From Centropus unirufus (lineage: Eukaryota; Chordata; Aves; Cuculiformes; Centropidae), in assembly GCA_013397695.1 (NCBI GenBank), contig VYZI01000119.1, forward strand, positions 1,053,865 to 1,117,864: a stretch of 64,000 nucleotides of DNA, written 5' to 3'. Below the pieces are notes generated by a model, which did no database searches, was not told the DNA's origin, and saw only the letters and a list, made by a program, of their open reading frames with translations. Below, piece by piece: positions 51,101-62,236 of the stretch. The stretch's first letter is position 1; each line of letters begins with the position of its first letter. Both the position numbers and the translations under genes were made by a program.

Positions 51101-54100
51101 AATGCTAATCTTGTTATATATTGGATCCAGAAAGAACAATACTATGGACGATGTACTATATGGGCATTCCCCCATCTCACGTTTTTGCTGTTTGGGTCCA
51201 TCATGAAGGATGTTAAAACCATGCATTGGGGTATTACCGATCAGCTATGCAAACACTGTCTGTATGTATAAAACTTCATAAACAAACATTGAAATCAGAA
51301 ATTCTTAGAAGTTTTTCACAGCCACCACCAGACTTGTAGATATGTAAACTTCTCTGACCCACAATTCTCTTGGCTTGGAATAAATTATTTCGTTATACTC
51401 TTGCTCCTGTGATCCAGATCTGTTTGTAGCACTCAAAGTAATTAAATACCTTATGGTTTTAAATACTGAAATACAAGATTTTTTGTGTTAGCCTGAGATT
51501 TCAATATTTTCCCATTCTGACATGTCTTTTTGAATTTCTGCCATAATGGCCTTTAGAAAAGGTACCTTGCTCTTAGGCTTTTGTTGTTGGGTTGAGGTTA
51601 CTTTTTTCTTTGTTTGGACAACCTTGAAATCGGGTACATTAGGATTTTACTAAAGCGAGTATCAGAAATCTAAAATTTTTCCCTTTGATGGCGCAAAAGA
51701 ATTTCTGTCATGACTGGAAGGAATGCTTGCTGTACTTACAATCACAACTGTATGTGTAGAAACAACTGGATCTCTTCTAATTTCTCTTATGAAAAAAATC
51801 TTTGTTTCTTACCTTGTCCAGGCAGACTATCTTGGTCAGACTCCTTGAAAGGTGATTCTGTTATATCAGTCAGTTCTTTCTTCTCCTCGGCTGCACTATA
51901 CTCATCTCCAGCTTGCACGACATCAGGTAGGGTAAAGCTATCTCTGGTATAAACTGCCATTGTGGTTGGCTGCTCTGTTGGAACCTCATAGCCATCGGTG
52001 ATCAAGTCATTGCTAGCAGAATCATCTGCTGGAGGAGGCAAATAGGAATCCTCTGGTTTCGGAGAGCTGCTAGTGCTACCCAGAGCATCGAAAGGCACTG
52101 TGAAACTTTGGTGATCATCAGTGATATATCGCGTATCTGGAGGCAATTTGTCCTGAAATGGTTCTCTGGAGGGTTTGGTAGGGAACACTGGTTCAGACGA
52201 AACAAAATTATTAAATTCTTCAGAGGTACTGATTTCTCCACTTAGCACAGGGAAACCAGTTGTAAATTCATTGACCAAGATGCCTCCTGTATGGTCCACT
52301 GTTCCCAGGCTGGGGTAACCTACTGGAAGTTCCACACTCATGGAGTCCTCCTGAAAAAGATTTTTGAAAGCAGTTTTCACTATTAGGTTTAAATTTTATT
52401 GCTAAAGAGGCTAATCATTTTAAGCCACAGGAGCTTGTAAACACCTAAGTCAGCATGAAGTCATGGGATGAATAAAGTGCATGTTGTGTGTGATCCTGAT
52501 TATATTGCCCGTAATTTTGAAAATGGTCAAAGAAAGGTGACTTTTGCTATTGCTGTCTTTTGCTCTTCTTTTATCCCTGAGATGTACTGCTGAACTTGAG
52601 ACATTGTTTACTCTGTGATTAAAACCAGAAAAGGCAATCAAACAGTACTATTCACCTGCAAATGTTCTAAACCATGTATCTGTTGCAGTATAACAACATT
52701 CATCCTTCCAGTATTTAAGTAAGGTAGGTATGTCTTCGAACATAAAAGGCTTTTTCTTTATGTTTATAGACATCTTAACACTGATTTAATTTCTCGTGCA
52801 GAACTAAATAAATATAACAACCAGTATTAACTTACAAAATCAGGGCCTGCCAGAGAAATAGTGACCATGGCCTGGATATCATTATCAAACTCACTAGATG
52901 GTATAATAGATTCTGTAAAAAAAAAAACCAAAACAAAAACAAACAAACAGAGAGAGAGAACACAATGTTTCAGCAGAGGCACACTGAATACTGAACACAA
53001 CACATCAAGTCAGGAAAAAATATTAAAACTACTCTGCATCAAAAAAATTACTTTAAGAAATCCATGTTAAGAAGAAAGAGGCATAAATTTCCATTTAAAC
53101 TAGCAGTTCTGAAGAAAAACAGGAATTTTATATGCAGTATTCTTTGTACTCATTATTTAGTATAAATAGGATAACTCTGCAGAGAACTGAACCATGGAAG
53201 AATGCTTAAAATCAGCTCAAGTGTGAAACGTTCAGTTAAATCCACATGGGCTATGATGAGTCATTAAATCATGCTGTCCATTAAACCTAAATCCCTTTCA
53301 GTTTTTACCAGTGTCCACATCATTGTTACTCTCAGTATTTTTGCTTTACTGTCCAGTTGTTCCCTTCACCCCCTTCAAGGAACTCATATAATATACAAGC
53401 AGGTAAGCTGTTTTCCTAAAACTGGTTTTTAAAAGCAGCTAGTGTGGAAAAGTTTCTTAAAATAGTTATTATTAAAAAGTTCTGCACCCATGATTTTTTT
53501 TCTTGGGAATTTTAATCTACATTAAAATATGACATTGTACTCTTGCAGAAAGGATAAATTTGTCTTAATATTTTTTTGGTAAAAATGTCTGCTTTTTAGA
53601 AATGATACACTACAGCTAAAATTTGGTGTGTGTTTTAACATTATTCTGACAAACATACATATGAAAAAGTATTTTAGTTATTTTCCCACATTTTTAATCC
53701 ATGTCCCCAAAACTAGGGCTATACTACTTTAGGGAAATTGTTGATTCAATAAAAGGGGATATTTATCATCTGGACTGCTGAACAGGATGCAGTCCTTCAA
53801 GCTTCTGCTGGGGTTCTTCATGCCCAGCTTGTCATCTATGCTCCTTCTGTGTCTCAGGGAGGAAAATAAACATTTACAGTGTGATTCATGGCAGGGATTT
53901 TAACTTGGGATCAAATGCTCTTTAAGATATCTGTTTCTGTGAATGAGAGATTAGATGCCTTGCTTACAAGTGAGGCAACTGTCAGAAAGCTGAATTTATG
54001 TTAGAGGACACTCTCACACTTTTTGTCTTATTAAAGAAAGCAGACTGACCGTATGGGGAATTAAAATAACAGAGTTAATATTCCTAGTCTTTCTTAGGCT

Positions 54101-57100
54101 CTGAGCACTGGCCTGCCCACTGACCATCAGTAAACTGAAGTGTTCCAAGGTCCATTGGCAGGGACTGATCTTCGTGGAGTGCAATGGCAACCAGTTGCTG
54201 AAGGTCTGTTACTGTGAGTTTAGTTGCTGATATCTCTCTTTCTTCCTTTGGAGAAAATTGGATTCTTTCATTTTCAACTTTATTAGATCCAATAGTTGAG
54301 ATGTCATCTGCTGGGCTTTTGATTTCTGAGCCATCTCTCTCAAAGTTTACCACATATCGTGCTATAGTGCTACTAGATCTGCAAGGAGAAGATGCAAAAA
54401 CGCCCAATGCAGCATAATCAGTTTCTGGCTGAGGATAGACTTTACAAAGAATATAACAAAAATAATATATGCAACTATTACATATTATCTTCTGTAAAAA
54501 TGATGCAGATATATTTCTTTCTAATGAGACTGTCATCTTCAAATTACTTTTGTTATATAAAAAGTTTTTTTTCCTTTGTTGTATTAATTTTAATAAAAAT
54601 TCCAATATGGAAGAAAATTATAAAAATCTTCGAACATAATCTAGTTTAATCTGAATACTTTGAGACCTGTAAAGCTGGTAATATAGTCTGAAGTCGTTGA
54701 TTATTGGTTCAAACAGTCATAAATGCATGCTGGGTTATCCAGATGTCATAATTACCTATTACTTATGCAGGAAGCTATGGAAGGGGATTAGATAGTTTAT
54801 AAAACTACAGATAATAAAAAAAACTATCACATCTGGTGCAATTTTTTACTCATTTTTGAAGACTGCATGAAAGTCAGTTAACATGGTAAGCAAATCACTT
54901 TTCAGAATTGGAGTTTGATTTCTCCCTAGATGTACTTTAACTGAAGTCTCAAATTTTCACTATTGTTAGTATGTCACTTTTCATAAATGCTAAATTCACC
55001 TAATTAAGTTAAAAAATAAAGTGTATTTTGTGAAATATTTGCATTACACTATGTTACTTTTTATAATACCAAGTAACTGGAGAGAGGAATTTAACTTTTT
55101 CCAGTATGTGCTATGTATTTACATTTATATGACGTTTCAAGAATTCCAGAAAAGTGTTAGACAATTCTTCCTTTTAAACAATGAAGAAAATAGAAATTCT
55201 ATGAACTGCTAGACAAATTGTTCCTAGCAGTGCTTTTAAGCCACTATGAAAGACTGTGTAGCTGTTTGTATTGCCAGTCAAAGTTCCTGCACTTTATCAA
55301 GGTAGTAAATGGTCTCTTTGCCATTCTATCTGGCTGATAATGGAGGTAACATATAAAATTCAACATAATTATTGATGATAATGTGTATGTGGGAACTTGG
55401 TTAGGAAAGAGCAGATCAAAGCCCAAATTTTAAATATGAAGTTTCCCTATTATTTTTTCACTTTCACTTTATTACTGATAGAGACCTATAGTCATCTGAA
55501 TGTGAACTTTCTTAAGTCAAGTAATTTTCTTTATTTCAGAGAAATTCTAACAGAATTTGATTGCATGAACCTTTCAGGTTAAGGTAAAAGCTGTCCCTGC
55601 TGCTTTATATCACAGATTTTTTCCTTAGAACACAACTCAATTCACTTTGTCATGTCAAGATAAAGAACATTGGAACATTTATTGATGTATCAATCTACAT
55701 CTAATAGTCTATAAAATGATTAATCTTAATTGTGAATTACAGACAAATTACCCGTCTTTCTCCTTCTTCTGTCTTCATTTCGTCATGGAAGAAAGGGTGA
55801 AATAGAAGATTGCAAAAGAAAGAATATCAGACATTTACGTATGCCAGTAAATCGATCAGTTATACATCAAAACTTTTTTTTTACAATTTATCTTGTCTTC
55901 TATGTGTCATTCATAATTTTTATCTCTCTGTGAAAATGACAACCTACTCTCTATCATGTCACTTTTTCCCTTCCATACAATGGGAATCTCCATGTTTTGA
56001 GTGGGGAAACAGGAATTTTCCTTCACCTTGATAGTTTGAAATACCTGCTTTCCTTTTTTTCCACTACAAATGGTGCAATATGAGCAGCGTCATTGCTGAT
56101 TTATATCGTTATGGTGGCAATGACCACCAGTGGCAGTAGTAGCAACTATTACCGTTACCACACATGGTGCCTACTCAGATCCTAGTCACAAGGGTAACTT
56201 GACCTATTAATTACTTCTAGAGGACATACCTATGTTGACCTTCTGTAATATAATATTCTGTTATTTTCACAGATGACCTCTCTAGCATATCTTGAATTTT
56301 GTCCTTCTGTATTGCCTTGTGGGAAATGCTGCTGATATATGAAGCAATATGGCTAAGGGATAATGGACAGCGACACTTGCTGATCTGTAACTCTCTGGAG
56401 CTAACTAAATTACTAGATGATGGGAAATGATCCTGGTCTTCCACATCAGTGAATGTGCTTTCATATCAGCTCCTAAGGCCAAGATACTAAACAGAAATAG
56501 ATCACAGATCTTCTGGAGACACACCTGAACGAGGTTAGTTATTGGCGGTTGTAACTGAGATGCTGCTACAGTTTTTCTCTGCTTGCTCTGCAGCAGCTGG
56601 CTTTTTGTTTTCCTACTTTCATTATCAAACTGTAAGTAACTAATTTTTGCTCTATTTTGCAGAGAGAAAAGCTAGGAAGAAGTATGCTTTTGTCTAACAT
56701 TGCATTGCAATAAGTTCTTGAACATGAATTAAATATTTCTATAAGGACCGAACATTCCTGATGCTGTGCCATAGACCCCCATGAATTTATATTTTTTTTC
56801 CTGATCTTTATGCCTTTTCAATTTTGTTATTTCTTCCTATCAGTAATTTATTTTTTACATCATATGTTCTTATACGTAGGAGCACAACCATATAAAATAC
56901 TCAGTTTTTGGTCCCCCTGTAAATTAAAAAAAACAACAACAATACCTTGTACTAGCAGTACACAAGGAAGATAAACCTCAAAGAAATGGTAAGACAGAAA
57001 ACAAATGTATTAAAAAAATAAAATATTTTTAGTTGTTTGAAACACCTGGGAAACCTCTGTCGGAAAAATTTTAGGCTTGTGAACACGTATCCTTCTGCAA

Positions 57101-60100
57101 CCTTCTCTGGCCAAGGAATCTTCACTGTTACACAGGAAGGGCAGAGGATCCGCACACAAAAATAGCTGCCTAAATTATCATACTCCTCTCTACCTTGTTA
57201 TATAAGAAAGTCCAAAATACAGTGTTGCTAGTAAACAATTTCAAAGGGATTATCGATTCCCTCAGGGAATCAAAGATACTTCTATTTAGTGATTCAAAAC
57301 CTCATAGTCTCACATGGGACATATTTGCACTTCTCTTCATATTGTCTCTGTGTTGTTCCCAGAAAATTATTTTCTCTTCATAGCAGTACATGCCTCACTG
57401 CTATGTAGGTCTCTTCATGTTAAGGAAAGAAGGAAGTGGAGAATCCTAGTAGCCAATAGAAAAATGAGTCTCACTTTCTTACTTACTTAAATCCCAATAC
57501 ATGGATCTCTTTGAATCCTGGAAGTTTCTCAAATATTTTTTGCATCTATGGGAAAATATAAAATCATTAATTGAATTGTAAGTTCTGCCACTTATAAAAC
57601 AAACCTGGGTTGGTTACCCAGACAATATTTCTCACATTTCAGGAAGAGCTTTAGGATAGCCCAGTTCACAGTAGAGCTAGTCAAACAACATGAATCCAAT
57701 GTTTTTCTCATTTTCAGAATTTTTGGTTCATGAATAAATTTTTGGTTCAAGTAAATTGTTAATTATTTAGAAAATTAACCAAATGCAGATGGATTTAGAT
57801 CACTTGACAACTAATTTATAAATTTAAGTTTTGCCTTGTACATATAAAATAACATACTTTTAATTCTAATATAAACAATTGCAAAATTACATAGTTTTGA
57901 ATAGAAGAGGCAATATGAAGAATAAACATGAGCAGAAAAGGTGAATTCTGCATACATTTTCCTGAATTTAGAGTAGTAAGTGTTTTTATCAGCATCTCCA
58001 GAATTAACAATGTTTCAAGATGCAGCTGAGTGATTTTTGGTAATTTTAAATGTCTGTTCTGGTATGCAGATGTACTTCTGAATATTTACACTGTGATGTT
58101 TACTGTTAACTCTTCCTTCTTGCCAAATCCCAGAATGAATCAGAAACTAAGATTGGAACACCATGGCCCAAGCCTTTGTAAGGGCTTCTTTGGAAATTGT
58201 GCAGGAGCTCATGTAGCTGCATGAGGTTTTAATTCTTAATCAACCACCTTTCTTGTCACTCTTTGGCTGAATTTGTAAAACTGTCTTGTATTAAGTTTGC
58301 CCTCTGCCTCCTCCGTGACCTATCTTTGGAGGAAAGCACATCAGGTGTATGTCATGGTACTGGACTACAAATCATTATCTATTCAATCATGCATGCCAAG
58401 AACATTTTTTGGACCCCTTAAAGTGGCAGATAAAATTTCATGAAAGTTGAAAATAATTTAACAATGAAGAAGCAGCATTCCTGAATGTCCAATTACTGAA
58501 ATCGATGAAATAACTTCAAAATCAGATTGCTGAATTACATCAGTATTTATGCAGTAAACAAGGGTTGCAGTTCTGTTTGAGGAAAATACTGGAAATTCCC
58601 AGAGAAGCCACTTTCTGCTCTGAGAAAAATCTGCTCTGTTGACACATCCTTCACCATTTTTCCATGCATATCTGAAACTTAACCAGGGTAGTAAAACAGC
58701 TTGCACTATGGAACACTTGTAAAACTGATCATAAATTTTACTAAGAAAACCTTTCGGGAACCTCAAGTCATTAACTGCTATCTATTAAATTGATAGCTGA
58801 ACATTCAGTTAATGTTATTAACTATATGAAAACAGCACAGATGTCCCAGTTTTTACAGTAACTGTGGTAATGCACAACAAAATGACTGAAGTAATTTGAG
58901 GAATAGCTCAGACAATAGTAGCTAATTACTTTTAACATTTATATTACATTTCTTATTATGTTTATTGTAGAAATTAAATTATGACAAAGCACTGTAAATG
59001 GATTCCTGATTAAGCCAAAATGATATTGCAAAAGTTACTTTGTTCATCAGTTATCCGAGGCTCTACTGCTGACGAAAACACTGCCTTGTTAGCCTGGTGG
59101 CTGAACAGATGGCCTAAACCAGGGGAAAAGCTGACCATATCAGAAGGAAAATTGAATGCATTGAGACAATAGGAATTATCTATTTCAAATGAGGACATTC
59201 TAATGCTGTTTCATGGTGAAGGAACTATGTTCTCATAGTATGAAGCTCAGCCAAGATGCATAGCCAACATTTTGGCATTCACTCAGCCTCCTTACCTGCA
59301 GCTGGAATTTGGCAGCTAGTTGTTGGTACTGTGGGGAGCTGGGATCACTAAGTTCAGCTGTGTACTCCTGATCAGTGAGAGTGACACTGAATTCTACCAT
59401 TTGCTCCACAGGAAGTTCTGGGACTGTATTTGTTCCCAGCTCCTGGAAAAGAAGAGGAGAGGGAAAAAAGGAGGAGAAATTATACTGTTTTTTCCCCCTC
59501 ATTTCAGTATTTCATGTAAAAGGGTTCCCTTTTAAGCCCATCCCTAAAAGAACTTTCTGAACTATTTGCAATATATTCATTGCAGATTGATGAGGTTCAA
59601 TACAAAAATACTGACACTAACCCTATAGTTCAGGAACCCGGAAGAGGAGAGACAAAGAGATGGTTACAGAACATATTCTAACCTGCCACAGAGAGACAAA
59701 GCTCAGATTGGTTGCTTCACTCAGTACCAGTGGACCCATGTTCAAATATTTATGTTTTCTTACCCTCAGTTGGAAAATGTTGTGTGCTAGCCCACAAGGC
59801 TTTGCCTGCGATGCAGTTTTTAGCTCGTAACATCACTGTGCCTTAGCACCCACCCTGTTCCCCATACTTGGCTCCCTCTTCCTAAGGATCAAGTTGGTGT
59901 TCAAAGAAACACATTTTTTGTCATTAGATGTGAAAGCAACAACAATGAAGTTCCTCCACAGTCTTTCAGAAAATGATCCATGGAATTGCTTTGAACCTTG
60001 ACAGCAACATATGCAGCTGTGTGTCAACTTAGAAGGGAACTATTTTGTTCATCAGAGTTGATTTTCTAATTTATTAAATAATAAGAGTTACAGGCACAGT

Positions 60101-62236
60101 CTCTTTTTGCGTGTGTGTGTTCAACCTTGTCTACTTATTAGCAGTACTCACATATATTCTGTATTCTTCAAACACTTTTTTTTTTTTATTTTTTTTATTT
60201 ACTCAAGAACATTCTACTCTCAGCCATACTTGTTATACTGCGGATAAACAATCACATCAAGAGCAAGATAATGATCAAGAAGAAACCGTTGCAAAATAGC
60301 GAGCTGATCAGCCTGAATCCCACAGAAGTTTACACTTCTGCCAGGTGGGTTGACAGCTGCTAGAGACGTCTATCCCATACATAACACCTAGATTTTGAGA
60401 GCTTCCAAGAAGAAGCAGAACAAGAAGTACATGCAATTATGGCATGTCAGTAGATAAGAGAGACAATAAGATGTTAACGTAATAAAGAATTACTGAAACA
60501 GGAGGGGGCAGTTCCTGTACCCATTGATTCTACATGACTCAGCTCCACTGAGTCAAGCCCCTCCTAATGCCCCAGTCCCTGTCTCAGACATAACCCGCGG
60601 TTTGTGGCAGCTGCTGTAACCCTGCAGTGAAGGGAATAGCCCCTGGTGCAATGCTACACAGCTGCTCTGGGGAGGCAGCTGCAGAGATTCCCTGCTTGAC
60701 AGATCGCTGGCTGACTGGCAGGAAAAAACAAGAAGGCCCAGAGCTATTCCCTGTGTTGCGGAAAGCTCAGAAGGTAGGCATTTTTACATTGTTTAGTGCA
60801 AAGTAGACGATCATTAAATGAACACTCTGCCTAAAGGCTGGTTGCCATATTTTCATACTTTCTAGTGTGTATGTATCATGCGCTATTCCACTACAGAAAA
60901 TATGCTAAAAAAACCCTTCAGTCCTACTATCAATAACAGAGGGAAGAACTCATGGATTATAAGCACCAAGTGTTGATATGGTTTCCCCCTTTTTTTCTAC
61001 TAGCAGAAAGCAGCAGAAGCTCAAAAGGAAGAGCTGAGTGAAGAGTAGTGAAAATAAGCTGCCCTTACCTTTGCAGGAGTCTTTGTGTCATTGACAATTT
61101 CATTGAGCAGTGTGCCATTAGGTATTTGTACATACGGAGAGAGGGGTGTGCCAGGAGAGCCTGTGAGGGGGGTTCAAGTAAAAATAAAACAGGTTTGCAC
61201 ATAAAAAATCTTGCCCTTTCTGTGTTGGTCAGGTGTCAGCTCAGTGGAGAAGATTTCCTTAAGGAGGGTGTGTTTAAGCCCAAGCCTGTGGCAGTGAAGG
61301 GTATTCATGACTTATGGCATAAGTAAAGCTGCTATCTTTTTTTTTGTAATAGATGGCCTTTTTATGCAGGTAAAAACACCATTAGAATTACAGGCAAAAA
61401 ATGGCACCAACTATCAGATCATATGAAGTAAATAATAATATTTGATCATTTCTTCTCATACTTCACTATATATCACCAAATGTCTAAGTTTGATTTTTGT
61501 CGATTGAGATCTTTATGATAATCACCTTTCTTTAGGGCTTTATTTAATATAACAAGAGGTTTTGACAGAGTTTTCCAGCTAGAGGCAAAATTACCTTGCT
61601 GGAAGTCTCTGTCAATAAGATTATGTCACATTTGACCCTGTAAAAATATGTGTGCAGGATGTTTCCTCTTGAACCAAAATGTTCATATTTATCGATTTTT
61701 ATCACTGCATACATTTCTAACAGTTTAAAGAAATGCAATACACAACAGTGTTTGTAGGTCTAATTGGAATAATTTGCTCAAATTAATGTTTTGGCATCAC
61801 TGTGACTTTCTGCCTAACGTCCTTCTTTATTTTCATCTGCTTGCTTATTTTGGCTAACAAAATGCAGCAGCTGACACTGAATGTTCTTTAATAACTGAAG
61901 CAAAATTAGCTCTAATCTCTACTCTCCTGAAACTAGGAAAACATGCATTTAAAGACTGTGAAACAAACCTGGAATGCTGCATTTGAGCAGCAGACATGCT
62001 TTAAAGAAATAAAAAATGCTACTCATAGATTAATTTACTAAAGCATTTTCATTCTTCACTGAACTTGTCATGCTTCTACTTAATTCATTAAATTCTAAGA
62101 TATATGAATCACTGTTTTTAGCAGTTCTATTTCAGGGGAGGATGCGCAGCAAGGATATTTGATTTTACCTGTAGAAACAGAGGAAATGTCTTCCAGCTTT
62201 TTGCCACCTGTTTTCTCTGTAGATATTTCATCTTTC
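32505..62236 (-). CDS. IMPG1: Interphotoreceptor matrix proteoglycan 1, most of the protein (11 exons, 5' part outside window)
   Basis: IMPG1 (SPACR) is a glycoprotein of the matrix around rods and cones. Joining, in minus order, 62236-62169, 61160-61069, 59442-59296, 57545-57487, 54378-54125, 52912-52836, 52350-51813, 39773-39202, 38421-38202, 34783-34573 and 32685-32505 gives one open frame of about 805 residues with every GT-AG phase compatible. Order: KDEIS block, SEA domain 1, Ser/Thr/Pro/acidic region, SEA domain 2 with NGSVIV, two EGF-like modules, then a hydrophobic helix and basic tail. Short blocks match mammalian IMPG1 as I recall it (KDEIS, QFTDE, VVFFSLRV, FKQLEILNFRNGSVIV, EPADQADPCKF). 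Its position next to MYO6 rules out the paralogue IMPG2. Signal peptide and first exons are beyond 64000. The membrane-anchored end is unlike mammalian IMPG1. Confidence 0.95.
32686..34572 (-). other. IMPG1 intron before the membrane-anchor exon
   Basis: Contains a CR1 3' end at 34198-34256; otherwise nothing I can name. Confidence 0.75.
34198..34256 (+). mobile_element. CR1 3' terminal fragment
   Basis: GATGATCTTTATGATCCCTT and CCAACCCAAAGTGTTCCATG followed by ATTCTGT match the conserved last 60 bp of CR1. Plus orientation, antisense to IMPG1. Confidence 0.85.
34573..34783 (-). CDS. IMPG1: IMPG1 exon: EGF-like module 1 and most of module 2
   Basis: Acceptor CTTTACAG, donor GTAAAT; 211 nt, phase 1 in and phase 2 out. 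Module 1 runs ADQADPCKF...GLPC with six cysteines in EGF spacing. Module 2 begins SLCELEPHLCVNGGKCELVP and reaches GAVC. Its last two cysteines come from the next exon, which argues that the next exon is real. Confidence 0.95.
34784..38201 (-). other. IMPG1 intron between SEA2 and EGF exons
   Basis: 3.4 kb with a long polypyrimidine tract near 36136-36170. I see no other exon; the phases of the flanking exons match directly. Confidence 0.75.
38202..38421 (-). CDS. IMPG1: IMPG1 exon: SEA domain 2 with G-SVIV cleavage motif
   Basis: Acceptor TTTTGCAG, donor GTAAGA; phase 0 in and phase 1 out. It encodes LLPYLQSNLTGFKQLEILNF, then RNGSVIVNSKMKFA and VLEDFCDAAAQHLNLQIDSY. NGSVIV fits the G|S-V-hydrophobic-V site at which SEA domains self-cleave between Gly and Ser. 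Two sequons (NLT, NIT). Confidence 0.96.
39202..39773 (-). CDS. IMPG1: IMPG1 large exon: rest of mucin-like region and first half of SEA domain 2
   Basis: Acceptor TTTTCTGCAG; donor GTGGGT after codon TTG at 39202. The nearby GTGAAA four bases further would break the frame, so GTGGGT is chosen. The first part is Pro/Ser/acidic (PDPTAPLPAAASPP). Two SG dipeptides near acidic residues (ETESSGDD, EGEHGSG) could carry glycosaminoglycan. From KELVVFFSLRVTNMHFSDDL on it is SEA domain 2, with sequon NRS, ending EYKALEQQFMQL. The exon is notably GC-rich. Confidence 0.94.
40917..41425 (+). mobile_element. CR1 LINE 3' fragment, antisense in IMPG1 intron
   Basis: Begins near CAGGAGTACAATGTCCAACT and runs through GACATGGACCTGTTGGAG, an RVVKSWNRLTREVVEVPS coding remnant and GGACTGGATGACCTTT to TTCTATGGTTC. 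This is the canonical 3' half-kilobase of CR1. Frameshifted. Confidence 0.93.
41467..41489. repeat. Perfect 10-bp inverted repeat with 3-nt loop
   Basis: TCAGATTTAC, AAA, GTAAATCTGA, about 40 bp beyond the CR1 end. Low G+C stem, no T tract of a Pol III unit nearby. Confidence 0.9.
43618..43836 (+). mobile_element. CR1 LINE 3' end fragment, antisense in IMPG1 intron
   Basis: Starts ACTAGATAAAAGGTAGAAAC, contains GAGGGTGGTGAAACACCGGA and GGTTGACCAGAGAGGTGGTC, and ends TATTCTATGATTCTAT, the CR1 3' terminal repeat. Short 5'-truncated copy. Confidence 0.93.
51813..52350 (-). CDS. IMPG1: IMPG1 large exon: Ser/Thr/Pro and acidic mucin-like region
   Basis: Acceptor TTTTTCAG, donor GTAAGAAA; 538 nt, phase 0 in and phase 1 out. 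It encodes about 179 residues rich in S, T, P, D and E with almost no cysteine, typical of O-glycosylated spacers. Segments include FTTGFPVLSGEISTSEEF and PPADDSASNDLITDGYEVPT. This region is poorly conserved between species, so identity rests on frame continuity. Confidence 0.9.
52836..52912 (-). CDS. IMPG1: IMPG1 exon: start of mucin-like region
   Basis: Its acceptor follows a long T tract (TTTTTTTTTTACAG) and its donor is GTAAGT; 77 nt, phase 1 in and phase 0 out. It encodes ESIIPSSEFDNDIQAMVTIS and LAGPDF. I do not recall a clear mammalian match, but the splice sites and phases are good. Confidence 0.82.
54125..54378 (-). CDS. IMPG1: IMPG1 exon: end of SEA domain 1
   Basis: Acceptor CTCCTTGCAG, donor GTCAGT; 254 nt, phase 2 in and phase 1 out. 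It encodes SSSTIARYVVNFERDG, KSPADDISTIGSNKVENE, LTVTDLQQLVAIALHEDQSL and ends LQFTD. At the turn where cleaved SEA domains carry G-S-V-V-V this one has KSSST, so SEA1 is probably not self-cleaving. Confidence 0.93.
57487..57545 (-). CDS. IMPG1: IMPG1 59-nt exon: SEA domain 1 core
   Basis: Acceptor TTTCCCATAG, donor GTAAGT; phase 0 in and phase 2 out. It encodes MQKIFEKLPGFKEIHVLGF, closely matching the mammalian block. It is short and flanked by kilobase introns. Confidence 0.93.
59296..59442 (-). CDS. IMPG1: IMPG1 exon: first half of SEA domain 1
   Basis: Acceptor CTTTTCCAG, donor GTAAGG; 147 nt, exactly 49 codons. It encodes the first SEA strand and helix: VEFSVTLTDQEYTAELSDPS and then a Gln-rich helix ending KFQLQ. 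Confidence 0.93.
61069..61160 (-). CDS. IMPG1: IMPG1 exon: linker before SEA1
   Basis: Acceptor CCTCACAG, donor GTAAGG; 92 nt, phase 1 in and phase 0 out. It encodes SPGTPLSPYVQIPNGTLLNE and IVNDTKTPAK. It has two N-glycosylation sequons (NGT, NDT) and the block TLLNEI seen in mammals. Confidence 0.88.
61161..62168 (-). other. IMPG1 intron
   Basis: One kilobase between the two N-terminal linker exons; nothing recognised. Confidence 0.7.
62169..62236 (-). CDS. IMPG1: IMPG1 exon: KDEIS block, N-terminal to SEA1
   Basis: Acceptor TTGATAG, donor GTAAAAT; 68 nt, phase 2 in and phase 1 out. It encodes KDEISTEKTGGKKLEDISSV and then ST. The KDEIS-x-EKT start is shared with mammalian IMPG1. It is the most 5' IMPG1 exon I can support here. 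Confidence 0.85.

Larger units (their letters stand above)
39774..51812 (-). other. IMPG1 12-kb intron
   Basis: The largest intron in the window. It holds two CR1 fragments (40917-41425, 43618-43836), a perfect short hairpin at 41467-41489, an A-rich stretch near 46660-46700 and short open frames I do not recognise. Flanking exons join in phase 1, so no exon is required here. Confidence 0.75.
52913..61068 (-). other. IMPG1 introns around SEA domain 1
   Basis: Introns 52913-54124, 54379-57486, 57546-59295 and 59443-61068, AT-rich, with T-rich tracts near 55870 and 60175-60200. No additional exon is needed by phase and no repeat family was recognised. Confidence 0.7.

Noticed and set aside
56217..56444. 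75-codon minus-strand frame between SEA1 exons, considered as an IMPG1 exon
   Set aside because: The exons at 57487 and 54378 join directly in phase 2 and complete SEA1, and no conserved residues or matching splice sites flank this frame.
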